NCBI GenBank assembly: GCA_040752255.1
Contig: JBFMFD010000038.1
Location: 1-18,889 of the forward strand
From: J051 sp040752255
GTDB lineage: Bacteria > Armatimonadota > Fimbriimonadia > Fimbriimonadales > ATM1
Direction of reading: 5' to 3'
Length of the DNA: 18,889 nucleotides
The position numbers were made by a program, and so were the translations under genes. Shown piece by piece: positions 6,997 to 13,366 of this stretch. The number at the start of each line of letters is the position of its first letter. Position 1 is the first letter of the stretch. The notes under the pieces were generated by a model. The model did no database searches. It saw nothing but the letters and a program-made list of their open reading frames with translations, and was not told where the DNA came from.

Positions 6997-8186
6997 TCTG
7001 GGCGGGCGGGCTCCAGCGGCAACGCTCGCAGCGCCCGAACCGCGGCGGAGACCACGCGTTGCGCCGCTCCCGCGCCATAGAAGGATAGCGTCGCCTCGTA
7101 TACGCCGGCGTCGTACTGCTCCGGCGTTACCACGTAGCCCATCCAGTCGTTGGCGAAGCTGACGACGAGCGACGTTTCGATTCCTTGCCGCCTCGCCGCA
7201 TCCATGATGCGCAGGCCGGGGACAGACGCGAGTTCGCACGGCACGCCGATCCACGCGACCGGCCCCAACCGCACGACGGTTACCTCTCCGCTGGGCGGGG
7301 CGAAGCGTTCAACCAACATCGCAGCGAGCGGCTCGGGCAGGGAGTTCCGCGCCGCAAAGTTCTGATGAGGTCGCGGCTTGTCCACCTGCACACTCGCCCT
7401 CGCCAGGGCGAGTTGAGGGTGCGCAGCGATGCGTGGCTCGACGCGCTCAACCGCTGCATCCAGCGTCGCCGCCATCCCCCTCGGAGACTCGGCGATAGGC
7501 GACAGGTCTCCCATCGCGCCATTGAAAAACATCCGCCTTCGGCCGTGCCCCATCCATGCGCCTGGCCAGTCGCCGTGAGAAACGTTCCAATGCTCCGAGA
7601 GCAGCGTAGGATGCGCCGCGTAGTGGAGCACCGTCACGGAGGTGCGCTGTCCCACCAGGCGCACGCTCGTAACCCGCTCGAGGGGCCGCCCCCCTTCCAC
7701 GCGCGGGCGGTTGGCAAGCGCTGATCCCGTTCGCACCTCGACGCTCACAAGCGTCTCTCGCGGCTCCGAGCGTCGGATGGCATCAACGATGAGTGTCGCC
7801 GCTTCGTCCAGCCGCCGCTCGTTGAACAGAGCGATGCCCGGAATCTTGAACGTCATCCGCCGATTGAACATCTGACTGTCGGGAGCCGAGTGGGTGTGCG
7901 TGGCGGCAATGAAGAGCGTACGGTCGTCGCCTAGCCTGCGGCGAACCTCTTCCACCAGCGAGCCTGGGATCGTCAGCAGTTCGGCGGAGACGAGGGAGAT
8001 TTTGGCCTCACCCTGGGCGAGCGTCAGCGCCCGAACCCAAAGCGGATCGCCGCCTGGGTCAGCCATCCGGTCACGCCGTTCCGTGTAGCCGCCGAGAGGG
8101 AAGGGGCGCTCGACCTCCAGGCGTGCCTCTGCGTACCCGAACTGGACGGGCGGCGCGACGAACAGCGCGCAGAGGAGGGCGACCAC
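6966..8186 (-). CDS. exported neutral/alkaline ceramidase N-terminal domain protein
   Basis: Belongs to the non-lysosomal neutral ceramidase family, whose characterised members hydrolyse the amide bond of ceramides with a zinc centre. Visible motifs are AATHTHSAPDSQ (His97, His99), HYAAHPTLL (about 188-196), SHGDWPGAW (about 203-211) and FNGAMGDLSP (221-230), in the family order. A short hydrophobic N-terminus from the GTG start suggests export. At 406 aa it contains the catalytic domain but not the C-terminal domain of full-length ceramidases (roughly 650 aa or more), as in many bacterial proteins named only by the N-terminal domain. The true substrate is unknown. A TATCCT box sits 7 nt before the GTG. 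The first 18 nt of this gene are part of a direct repeat found again at 8974. Confidence 0.85.
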   Translation of the reverse strand: MVALLCALFVAPPVQFGYAEARLEVERPFPLGGYTERRDRMADPGGDPLWVRALTLAQGEAKISLVSAELLTIPGSLVEEVRRRLGDDRTLFIAATHTHSAPDSQMFNRRMTFKIPGIALFNERRLDEAATLIVDAIRRSEPRETLVSVEVRTGSALANRPRVEGGRPLERVTSVRLVGQRTSVTVLHYAAHPTLLSEHWNVSHGDWPGAWMGHGRRRMFFNGAMGDLSPIAESPRGMAATLDAAVERVEPRIAAHPQLALARASVQVDKPRPHQNFAARNSLPEPLAAMLVERFAPPSGEVTVVRLGPVAWIGVPCELASVPGLRIMDAARRQGIETSLVVSFANDWMGYVVTPEQYDAGVYEATLSFYGAGAAQRVVSAAVRALRALPLEPARPDHQLMRKAMR

Positions 8187-8193
8187 GGGGCGA

Positions 8194-8199
8194 AGGATA
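8194..8199 (-). promoter_or_regulatory. possible -10 (TATCCT) of the ceramidase-like gene, leaderless spacing
   Basis: On the minus strand TATCCT ends 7 nt before the GTG start, so transcription would begin at or next to the start codon. There is no obvious -35. Confidence 0.4.
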
Positions 8200-8240
8200 G
8201 CAGACCCGCCGAGGCCCAGCGCGCTCTCCAGGAAATAGAC

Positions 8241-8269
8241 TTGACAAGACCGGAACGAGTCGGTATCAT
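8241..8269 (+). promoter_or_regulatory. sigma70 promoter (TTGACA-17-TATCAT), copy 1
   Basis: TTGACA at 8241-8246 and TATCAT at 8264-8269 are separated by 17 nt. This is the only near-consensus -35/-10 pair I noticed in the window. The identical copy at 9046 stands before the intact PEP-CTERM gene. Here it leads into a broken copy of that gene. Confidence 0.75.
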
Positions 8270-8345
8270 TGTGTCATGCGCGATGGCATGCAGAGCCCGG
8301 GGACTGCCGCTTGGAGTTGGCGAGCCAGCCGCCTTGTGCGAGGTG

Positions 8346-8483
8346 GACGAGCGCAGCAACTATAGAGGCCTCACAGGAGGGTATGAGAACTTCATCGTCC
8401 CCGAACGAGTTGACGAAAACAGCGTTGGTATGCCAACCGCCTTCGGGCGCGGGTTTTGCGATGCTGTCTACCGGGAATTCGCC
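8346..8483 (+). pseudogene. remnant of PEP-CTERM gene with internal deletion and micro-inversion
   Basis: Positions 8346-8404 match 9442-9500, inside the intact PEP-CTERM gene, at 57 of 59 bases. They encode DERSNYRGLTGGYENFIVPE. Directly after this, 8406-8446 read on the opposite strand matches 9497-9537 (33 of 41 bases) and encodes PEGGWHTNAVFVNS, the next part of the same protein. The piece is therefore inverted in place. CCCGAA (8400-8405) and TTCGGG (8442-8447) are inverted repeats at its borders. Relative to the intact gene, the signal peptide and the first ~68 codons are missing, so the duplicated promoter region (8169-8347) joins directly to mid-gene. The frame stays open to 8741 but the product would not be functional as the original. 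Downstream of 8447 I can no longer align it. Confidence 0.8.
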
Positions 8484-8741
8484 ATGAGTTGGTGGCATGA
8501 TTGGTTGAGGCTCGACTTCAACAACCCCAGCGAGCTCGAGCTCGCTCGAACTGTAGAGTGGATGCCGCACCCATGGCGCAACCGCATCCTAAGGCTGCGC
8601 CGAACTCGCCATCGGATTGCGGCCTGCGCAAGGCTGGCGTTGGGCTTCGCCCTTGTTGTCGCAGCCGTCGCCACGCTGCTCTACTTCTTGATTGCGCTCG
8701 GGTGGAGCCTAGCGTGGCTAGCTATGGGGAATAGGCCATGA
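8484..8741 (+). CDS. small membrane protein, unrecognised
   Basis: An 85-residue product from ATG 8484 begins MSWWHDWLRLDF, has a basic middle (HPWRNRILRLRRTRHRI) and then one long hydrophobic stretch of about 30 residues (LALGFALVVAAVATLLYFLIALGWSLAWL). This suggests a single-pass or hairpin membrane protein with a cytoplasmic N-terminus. The open frame continues upstream through the PEP-CTERM remnant, so this could be only the tail of a chimeric ORF. No strong ribosome binding site is seen before 8484. The stop overlaps the next small ORF (ATGA), which argues that both are translated together. I do not recognise a family. Confidence 0.5.
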   Translation: MSWWHDWLRLDFNNPSELELARTVEWMPHPWRNRILRLRRTRHRIAACARLALGFALVVAAVATLLYFLIALGWSLAWLAMGNRP

Positions 8742-8935
8742 CCCAGCTCCGTCGAACTTCCCTGTGTATTGCAATCTGCGGCTGGGAACTACTGTACTTC
8801 ATCGTGACGCTCTTGTTCTTCGCCGGGGCGGTGTACTTCGGTGGTGGGCTAATCTACTTCCTGGCCACAATAGGTTGGGACTTGGTGCAGCAGATCATTA
8901 CCGGGGAGACGCCATTACCTCTAAGGCCTCAGTAA
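8738..8935 (+). CDS. small membrane protein, unrecognised
   Basis: A 65-residue product starting MTQLRRTSLCIAIC, dominated by a hydrophobic core (LLYFIVTLLFFAGAVYFGGGLIYFLATIGWDLVQQII), probably one or two membrane passes. Its ATG overlaps the stop of the preceding small membrane ORF by ATGA, so the pair is probably coupled. Both lie between the two copies of the 179-bp direct repeat, i.e. in the segment inserted or retained during the duplication. No family recognised. Confidence 0.5.
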   Translation: MTQLRRTSLCIAICGWELLYFIVTLLFFAGAVYFGGGLIYFLATIGWDLVQQIITGETPLPLRPQ

Positions 8936-8973
8936 CGCCCAAACGCGGGTTGTGTCCCCCGCCCCGGGTCCAG

Positions 8974-9152
8974 GCAGAGGAGGGCGACCACGGGGCGAAG
9001 GATAGCAGACCCGCCGAGGCCCGGCGCGCTCTCCAGGAAATAGACTTGACAAGACCGGAACGAGTCGGTATCATTGTGTCATGCGCGATGGCATGCAGAG
9101 CCCGGGGACTGCCGCTTGGAGTTGGCGAGCCAGCCGCCTTGTGCGAGGTGGA
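8974..9152. repeat. direct repeat copy L2 (179 bp)
   Basis: Second copy of the sequence at 8169-8347. It carries the first 18 nt of the ceramidase-like gene in dead form and a live-looking sigma70 promoter for the PEP-CTERM gene downstream. Confidence 0.93.
9046..9074 (+). promoter_or_regulatory. sigma70 promoter (TTGACA-17-TATCAT), copy 2, of the PEP-CTERM gene
   Basis: TTGACA 9046-9051 and TATCAT 9069-9074 with 17-nt spacing. The transcript would start near 9081, leaving a ~157-nt region before the PEP-CTERM start codon at 9238. Confidence 0.75.
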
Positions 9153-9218
9153 GACCGGCCTGCCGTTCGATTCGGTGATTCCGCAGCATTGACTTCGCGC
9201 CGTGTGCTCATAACATAG
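9081..9218 (+). CDS. possible leaderless upstream ORF (45 codons)
   Basis: An ATG lies 6 nt after the -10 box and opens a 45-codon frame (MRDGMQSPGTAAWSWRAS...) that ends at TAG 9216-9218, immediately before the AAAGGAGG site of the next gene. The first copy (from 8276) has the same beginning but ends after 29 codons. It may be a translated leader, or just part of an untranslated leader. The peptide resembles nothing I know. Confidence 0.2.
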   Translation: MRDGMQSPGTAAWSWRASRLVRGGDRPAVRFGDSAALTSRRVLIT

Positions 9219-9226
9219 AAAGGAGG
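9219..9226 (+). promoter_or_regulatory. strong Shine-Dalgarno (AAAGGAGG) fixing the PEP-CTERM start
   Basis: AAAGGAGG, 11 nt before ATG 9238, is the best ribosome binding site in the window. It contrasts with the leaderless style of several neighbouring genes. Confidence 0.7.
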
Positions 9227-9237
9227 CAGATCATATC

Positions 9238-10014
9238 ATGTTTCGGTTCGTATTGATTCTCGAATTGTGTGCATTGGCACTGACGGCCCTAGCGGGAAAC
9301 GGGCACCACGATGACCACCCCTTGTTCATCCGCTCCGACGGTTCGTCGGTGCACGATGGCGAGCACGGCGGCGGCGCTCCACTTTCCGCGGGCGGTACCT
9401 TGTTCTATGGGGGCGATTTCGACTTCAGGGCGGCTCTCAACGACGAGCGCAGCAACTATAGAGGCCTCACAGGAGTGTACGAGAACTTCATCGTCCCCGA
9501 GGGCGGTTGGCACATTAACGCCGTGTTCGTAAACGCGTTCTTCAACTACCAGTCAGCGGGCGCGGATTTTGAAATCCGGTCCGGCGTCTCTGCGGGGAAC
9601 GGCGGAACGCTGCTGTTCAGCGGCTTCGGCAGACCTTCAACGCAGCAGCCAACCGGTCGCTCGTGGCAAGGCTTCGAAGAGCGAACCCTGACAATCTCAG
9701 ACCTGGACATCGAGCTGGAGCCCGGTGAATACTGGCTGATGGTGCGCCCCGTCACGTTCAGCTGCGGCGGTGGCTGGCTCCTCGGTCGCGCAGGCACGAC
9801 GTCCGGAGCGAACGGAATCGGCGGCCCGCTCGGAGATGGTCGGTCCTATTTCAACGGATATGGACGAAACTTCGCACCGACATCTGACCTGTTGGGAGCC
9901 GGCACGTGGGACTTCTCCTATGGCGTCCAGGGGGTTCCTGAGCCGATGACCTGGATGGCTCTGGGCACGGGTATGGCCGTTCTGCTTAGGCGCAGACGCG
10001 GGCGCGCACGCTGA
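9238..10014 (+). CDS. PEP-CTERM sorting-domain secreted protein
   Basis: Exported protein expected to be processed by an exosortase and displayed or released outside the cell. The N-terminus MFRFVLILELCALALTALAG is a signal peptide. The ~210-residue body is glycine- and aromatic-rich, likely all-beta (DERSNYRGLTGVYENFIVPEGGWHINAVFVNAF, LDIELEPGEYWLMVRPV). The C-terminus shows the sorting signal: VPEP at 233-236, a hydrophobic stretch (MTWMALGTGMAVLL) and RRRRGRAR. The start is fixed by AAAGGAGG. It has its own TTGACA/TATCAT promoter. A broken, rearranged copy of the same promoter plus gene lies at 8169-8447. No exosortase gene is in the window. The role is unknown and often linked to extracellular matrix in other bacteria. 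Confidence 0.88.
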   Translation: MFRFVLILELCALALTALAGNGHHDDHPLFIRSDGSSVHDGEHGGGAPLSAGGTLFYGGDFDFRAALNDERSNYRGLTGVYENFIVPEGGWHINAVFVNAFFNYQSAGADFEIRSGVSAGNGGTLLFSGFGRPSTQQPTGRSWQGFEERTLTISDLDIELEPGEYWLMVRPVTFSCGGGWLLGRAGTTSGANGIGGPLGDGRSYFNGYGRNFAPTSDLLGAGTWDFSYGVQGVPEPMTWMALGTGMAVLLRRRRGRAR

Positions 10015-10034
10015 CGGTTGGTCCGGAGGACAGG

Positions 10035-10119
10035 AGACACGCCGCGCCATAATCGGCGCGATGAAGGTTCTCGTCGCTGACAAGTTCGAGGAGGTCGGCC
10101 TACAGGGGCTGAAGGACGC
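10035..10119 (+). repeat. duplicated serA promoter and first 19 codons (copy R1)
   Basis: This 85-bp segment matches 11453-11542, the promoter region and 5' end of serA. Differences are a 5-bp GCCGC-type indel before the CATAAT box and two synonymous third-base changes in the coding part. It stands upstream of the unrecognised ORFs at 10151 and 10327, so it may have supplied them with a promoter. Confidence 0.92.
10048..10053 (+). promoter_or_regulatory. duplicated -10 box (CATAAT)
   Basis: Same CATAAT and 7-nt distance to ATG as at serA. Probably transcribes the 10061, 10151 and 10327 ORFs. Confidence 0.45.
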
Positions 10120-10132
10120 GGCGAGACCGTAA
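10061..10132 (+). pseudogene. truncated serA 5' fragment, 23-codon ORF
   Basis: Starts exactly like SerA (MKVLVADKFEEVGLQGLKDA) and leaves the homology after codon 19. It ends ARP-stop at TAA 10130-10132. It cannot encode a dehydrogenase. Because the duplicated -10 box is in leaderless position, the short peptide may still be translated and could couple to the next ORF. Confidence 0.75.
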
Positions 10133-10150
10133 TCCGAGGACTGGCTTTGG

Positions 10151-10324
10151 ATGCCTTGCTCCTACTTCGACTACAACGGAAGCTCACTCGAGATCACTGG
10201 GCATCGCTACTACGCGGGCAACGACGGGACAGGGTTGAACGATGGAGGCGTGCTCGTGGCGACCTTCACGATCCGCGTGCACCGCGAGGGCTACGCGACG
10301 CACGAGCGCAGCGATGGAGGATGA
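10151..10324 (+). CDS. short ORF, possible C-terminal remnant of a secreted beta protein
   Basis: A 57-codon frame reads MPCSYFDYNGSSLEITGH, then RYYAGNDGTGLNDGGVLVATFTIRVHREG. The alternating polar/hydrophobic pattern looks like real beta-sheet protein rather than random sequence. The frame is open from just after the stop at 10130-10132. It may be the 3' remnant of a larger gene left by the rearrangement. TGA 10322-10324 overlaps an ATG at 10321, coupling it to the next gene. No family recognised. Confidence 0.4.
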   Translation: MPCSYFDYNGSSLEITGHRYYAGNDGTGLNDGGVLVATFTIRVHREGYATHERSDGG

Positions 10325-10326
10325 CG

Positions 10327-11430
10327 ATGATTGATCGTAACCAGACTGAGACACTGACGAGTGGATGGAAGCAGTTGATGTTCTTGCTGGTCGCGGCCGC
10401 CTTTCCCTGTTCGGCCGTAGGACAGGATCCGTTGTCCGTGTCCTCGGGTCGGGAGGCGGCGGTGGTGGAGTTCGTCCGCTATGCGGGCCACTACGAGTTC
10501 ACGTGCAGTGTGTCAGAGGAGCCTGGGGCGGCTCACATCTACGAGTTCCGCGTGGTGCAGCCGATCTTCGGCGACCTTCGCGCAGGTCAGACTGTGCCGG
10601 TGGTTGCCGAGCCGGGCATGTACCACGGAGGCTTGACAGCGGAGAGCTTCCCGAACACGTGGAGAGGCATGAAGCGCGATGGCCGGAGGTTGATGTACTT
10701 CGTTCCTCCCGCGGATGGCACCTTCGCGTACGGCACCGACATATCCGATCGAATTCCATCTCCGTCATCCCAGCACCGCTTCGTTATCGGACAACGAAAC
10801 AACTTAGCCGTGCCGGAGATGGAGTTTCGGTTGCTTGGCGACACGCTGTTGCAGCGGTGGGCGGGCGCGTGTGCCCAGGTGTTCGAGCGGACCGGGGATT
10901 GGACCATGGCGCACCGCACGAGCCAGTCGACCGGGGAGTCATGGCGCAGCTTCTTCGAAGCGGAGATTGAGCCGATTCTCTTGCGCAAGGTTGGCGATGA
11001 CCTCGTCGGGCGAATCAAGGTGCACACGATCTCCATGAGGTCGGGGTTGGCGAGGCGCGAGCAGTACCTTGCTGCTTTACGCACCCTGGACGCAACGTAC
11101 TCCGGCGACGCGGGGGATGACTTGGGCGTCGCAACTCCCGACGGAGCCTTCGAACCCGCACAGGTCGTCCCGTTCCTGTCGGCGCGTCTTGCGTCTGTGC
11201 GGCGCGCGGCGATTGGGATGCTTCCAAAGAAGGATCCGTACATCGGGCTGGTAATCAACATGTTGGACGACCCGAGCGCGCTGGTTCGGACGTACGCCCT
11301 CGCAGGTTATCTCTATAATGTCCAAAAGCCCGACGTTCGCATGCGCATGAGCGAGGACCGAAAGCGTATCCTGAACGAGCAGGAACTGATCGATTGGTAC
11401 CGACGGTGGTACCGCGACAGGGACGGCTGA
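10327..11430 (+). CDS. exported hypothetical protein with HEAT-like C-terminus
   Basis: I do not recognise this 367-residue protein. After about 12 residues it has a hydrophobic segment (LMFLLVAAAFPCSAVGQ) that looks like a signal peptide, so it is probably secreted. The central region (EFRVVQPIFGDLRAGQTVPVV...) is beta-like. Near the end, VVPFLSARLASVRRAAIGML and LVINMLDDPSALVRTYALAGYLY look like two HEAT-type helical repeats. The chosen ATG at 10327 has GGAGG six bases upstream. An ATG at 10321 is an alternative, and the frame stays open to 10147 but there overlaps the preceding short ORF in another frame. The gene lies between the two copies of the serA 5' end, i.e. in an inserted segment. 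Confidence 0.7.
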   Translation: MIDRNQTETLTSGWKQLMFLLVAAAFPCSAVGQDPLSVSSGREAAVVEFVRYAGHYEFTCSVSEEPGAAHIYEFRVVQPIFGDLRAGQTVPVVAEPGMYHGGLTAESFPNTWRGMKRDGRRLMYFVPPADGTFAYGTDISDRIPSPSSQHRFVIGQRNNLAVPEMEFRLLGDTLLQRWAGACAQVFERTGDWTMAHRTSQSTGESWRSFFEAEIEPILLRKVGDDLVGRIKVHTISMRSGLARREQYLAALRTLDATYSGDAGDDLGVATPDGAFEPAQVVPFLSARLASVRRAAIGMLPKKDPYIGLVINMLDDPSALVRTYALAGYLYNVQKPDVRMRMSEDRKRILNEQELIDWYRRWYRDRDG

Positions 11431-11452
11431 GAGACGCGGCACAAAATGTGGC

Positions 11453-11542
11453 AGACACGCCGCGCCGCGCCATAATCGGCGCGATGAAGGTTCTCGTCGC
11501 TGACAAGTTCGAAGAGGTCGGCCTGCAGGGGCTGAAGGACGC
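11453..11542. repeat. serA promoter/5' end (copy R2, native)
   Basis: Native partner of the duplicated segment at 10035-10119. It is 90 bp here because of a 5-bp insertion before CATAAT. Confidence 0.9.
11471..11476 (+). promoter_or_regulatory. -10 box (CATAAT) of serA, leaderless spacing
   Basis: CATAAT ends 7 nt before ATG 11484, so the transcript would begin at the start codon. Conservation of the box and the spacing in the duplicate at 10048 is consistent with function. Confidence 0.5.
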
Positions 11543-12437
11543 CGGCTTCGAGGTCGTCTACGACCCGGCGCTCAAGGAAGATGCCCTGCGCGACGCCATA
11601 GCGGAGCAGAAGCCGGATGCGCTCATCGTGCGCTCCACGCTGGTTACGGCGGAGATGATGAACGACTCGCTCCGCCTGATCGTTCGCGCGGGCGCAGGCT
11701 ACAACACGATTGACGTGGACGCCGCACGCGAGAAGGGCATCCGCGTTTCGAACTGTCCGGGAAAGAACGCCGCCGCTGTCGCCGAGTTGACGTTCGGGCT
11801 TATCCTCAGCCTCGATCGCCGCATCCCAGACAACGTGTTCGCCCTCCGCCAGGGCAAGTGGAACAAGAAGGAGTTCAGCCAAGCGAGGGGCATCAAAGGG
11901 CGCACGCTCGGCGTAATCGGACTTGGGCACATCGGACGCCTTGTGGTGGACCGGGCAAAGGCGTTCGAGATGGATGTCGTCGTGCTCAGTAACCACATGA
12001 CCGAAGACGAAGCGCGCGGCCTCGGGGTGCGCAAGGCGGGCGACCTGCTGGACCTCGCGCGCTCTTCGGACATAGTCGCCGTTACAACGTCGCTCAACGA
12101 GAAGACGCGCGGCATGATCGGGAAGCAGTTCTTCGACGAGATGCGCGAGGGCGCGTTCTTCGTCAACACAAGCCGCGCAGAGGTCGTTGACCAGGACGCG
12201 CTGCTCGAGGCGGTCTCCACGAAGGGTATCCGAGCCGGTCTTGACGTCTTCGCCGACGAGCCGCCGGCTCCTGAAGGCGAGTATGCCGGCCCGCTGAAGG
12301 ATCATGCAAACGTGTACTGCACGCACCACATCGGAGCCAGCACCGATGAGGCACAGAACGCGGTCGCACTCGAGACCGTTAGAATCTGCGTCGAGTTCGC
12401 CGAGACGGGCGAGGCGCCCAACTGCGTGAACCCATGA
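11484..12437 (+). CDS. serA: D-3-phosphoglycerate dehydrogenase-type 2-hydroxyacid dehydrogenase
   Basis: NAD-dependent D-2-hydroxyacid dehydrogenase. The best match by motif is phosphoglycerate dehydrogenase, first step of serine synthesis (3-phosphoglycerate to 3-phosphohydroxypyruvate). The nucleotide-binding motif GLGHIG is at 146-151. The catalytic residues are Arg231 (NTSRAEVVD), Glu259 (DVFADEPP) and His282 (HHIGAST). NCPGKNAAAVAELTFGLIL is typical of SerA. At 317 aa it lacks the C-terminal ACT regulatory domain, so serine feedback through ACT is not expected. ATG 11484 is chosen because the protein family starts there and a CATAAT box lies 7 nt before it. The stop overlaps the next gene (ATGA). 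It could also be another hydroxyacid dehydrogenase (for example hydroxypyruvate reductase). Confidence 0.87.
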   Translation: MKVLVADKFEEVGLQGLKDAGFEVVYDPALKEDALRDAIAEQKPDALIVRSTLVTAEMMNDSLRLIVRAGAGYNTIDVDAAREKGIRVSNCPGKNAAAVAELTFGLILSLDRRIPDNVFALRQGKWNKKEFSQARGIKGRTLGVIGLGHIGRLVVDRAKAFEMDVVVLSNHMTEDEARGLGVRKAGDLLDLARSSDIVAVTTSLNEKTRGMIGKQFFDEMREGAFFVNTSRAEVVDQDALLEAVSTKGIRAGLDVFADEPPAPEGEYAGPLKDHANVYCTHHIGASTDEAQNAVALETVRICVEFAETGEAPNCVNP

Positions 12438-13366
12438 CCTCCACGAACGGCGAACCTCTTGGCTTTGTCGGGCTTGGCGTGATGGGTGCGGCGATGGCGG
12501 GGCACCTCGCCGACAAAGAACACCACCTGATTGTTTGGAATCGCACGCCTTCGAAGGCGGAGCCGTTTCGCGGCCGCGCAGAGATAGCGGCAGACCTCGA
12601 GGAGGTCGCTCGTTCCGCAAGCATCGTTTTCGTCTGCGTCTCGCGCACCGAGGACGTCCTGGAGGTTGTCCGACGCATGTCGCTCATCGCTCGCAAGGAC
12701 ACGTTGTTCGTGGACCACTCCACCATCGCGCCGCGGGCGGCTCGCGCACTTGCGGCCAGCCTAGACGGCATGGGGCTTCATCTGTTGGACGCGCCCGTAA
12801 CCGGCGGCTCCATCGGCGCGCAGAACGGCACCCTGACCGCCTTCTGCGGCGGACCGGAGGAGGACTTCGAGCGAGCAAGGCCCTACCTCGAGGCCTACAC
12901 GAAAACCGCACGCTTGGTGGGAGGCGCAGGCGCGGGGCAGATGATGAAGATGGCGAACCAGGTCGCCGTCTGCCTCACCCTGCTCTCGATGGCTGAGTGC
13001 CTCTCCTTCGCGGAGAAGGCGGGGCTTGACCTGCAGGCGTGCATCGAGCTCATCGGCTCGGGCGCGGGAGGCAGCTGGTCGCTTCAGAACTACGGACCGA
13101 AGGCGATAGCCGGCGACCATACGCCTGGCTTCAGCATCGCTAACCAGCAGAAGGACCTCGCGTACGCCCTCGAGGCTGCGCGTGAGGTCAAGGCGTCCCT
13201 TCCCGGCACGGCGCTGGTTCACCAACTATTGGCGGCGTTGGAGAACGCAGGCGAAGGCGAGCGGGCAACCACCGCCCTCATCGAGCTGCTGCGGGCGCTA
13301 TCCGGTCAGCCGACCGCGATGGCGTCAATCTCCACGAGCGCGTCTTTGGGCAAGCGGGACACCTGA
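12434..13366 (+). CDS. 3-hydroxyisobutyrate dehydrogenase-family oxidoreductase
   Basis: Beta-hydroxyacid dehydrogenase acting on small 3-hydroxy acids (3-hydroxyisobutyrate, tartronate semialdehyde and related). N-terminal Rossmann motif GFVGLGVMGAAMAGHL at 10-25. Substrate-binding motif DAPVTGGSIGAQNGTL. Catalytic lysine Lys172 in GAGQMMKMANQ. All key family residues are present over 310 aa. Its ATG overlaps the serA stop (ATGA), so the two dehydrogenases form an operon. Pairing with serA would fit glycerate/hydroxypyruvate metabolism, but the substrate is inferred. The last ~20 codons lie antisense to the end of the ridA gene and look unlike the family, so the native end may have been extended by loss of an earlier stop. 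Confidence 0.88.
   Translation: MTSTNGEPLGFVGLGVMGAAMAGHLADKEHHLIVWNRTPSKAEPFRGRAEIAADLEEVARSASIVFVCVSRTEDVLEVVRRMSLIARKDTLFVDHSTIAPRAARALAASLDGMGLHLLDAPVTGGSIGAQNGTLTAFCGGPEEDFERARPYLEAYTKTARLVGGAGAGQMMKMANQVAVCLTLLSMAECLSFAEKAGLDLQACIELIGSGAGGSWSLQNYGPKAIAGDHTPGFSIANQQKDLAYALEAAREVKASLPGTALVHQLLAALENAGEGERATTALIELLRALSGQPTAMASISTSASLGKRDT

Larger units (their letters stand above)
8169..8347. repeat. direct repeat copy L1 (179 bp)
   Basis: This segment is repeated at 8974-9152 with an offset of 805 and, by my reading, one difference (A at 8218 versus G at 9023). It includes the first 18 nt of the ceramidase-like gene, the spacer, a strong sigma70 promoter and the start of its transcript. 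Near identity implies a recent duplication. Confidence 0.93.

Noticed and set aside
8241..8741. One intact 166-aa protein
   Set aside because: Its first part is a duplicated promoter region read as protein, followed by a fragment of the PEP-CTERM gene and an inverted piece; only the part from 8484 looks like an independent gene.
8169..9152. Insertion sequence between the direct repeats
   Set aside because: No transposase and no terminal inverted repeats are seen; the 179-bp repeats are copies of local sequence, much longer than target-site duplications.
9081..9237. Known riboswitch in the PEP-CTERM leader
   Set aside because: I could not match the leader to any riboswitch consensus that I know.
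11313..12620. 435-aa minus-strand open frame
   Set aside because: Antisense to serA and the next dehydrogenase, whose catalytic motifs are intact; a shadow.
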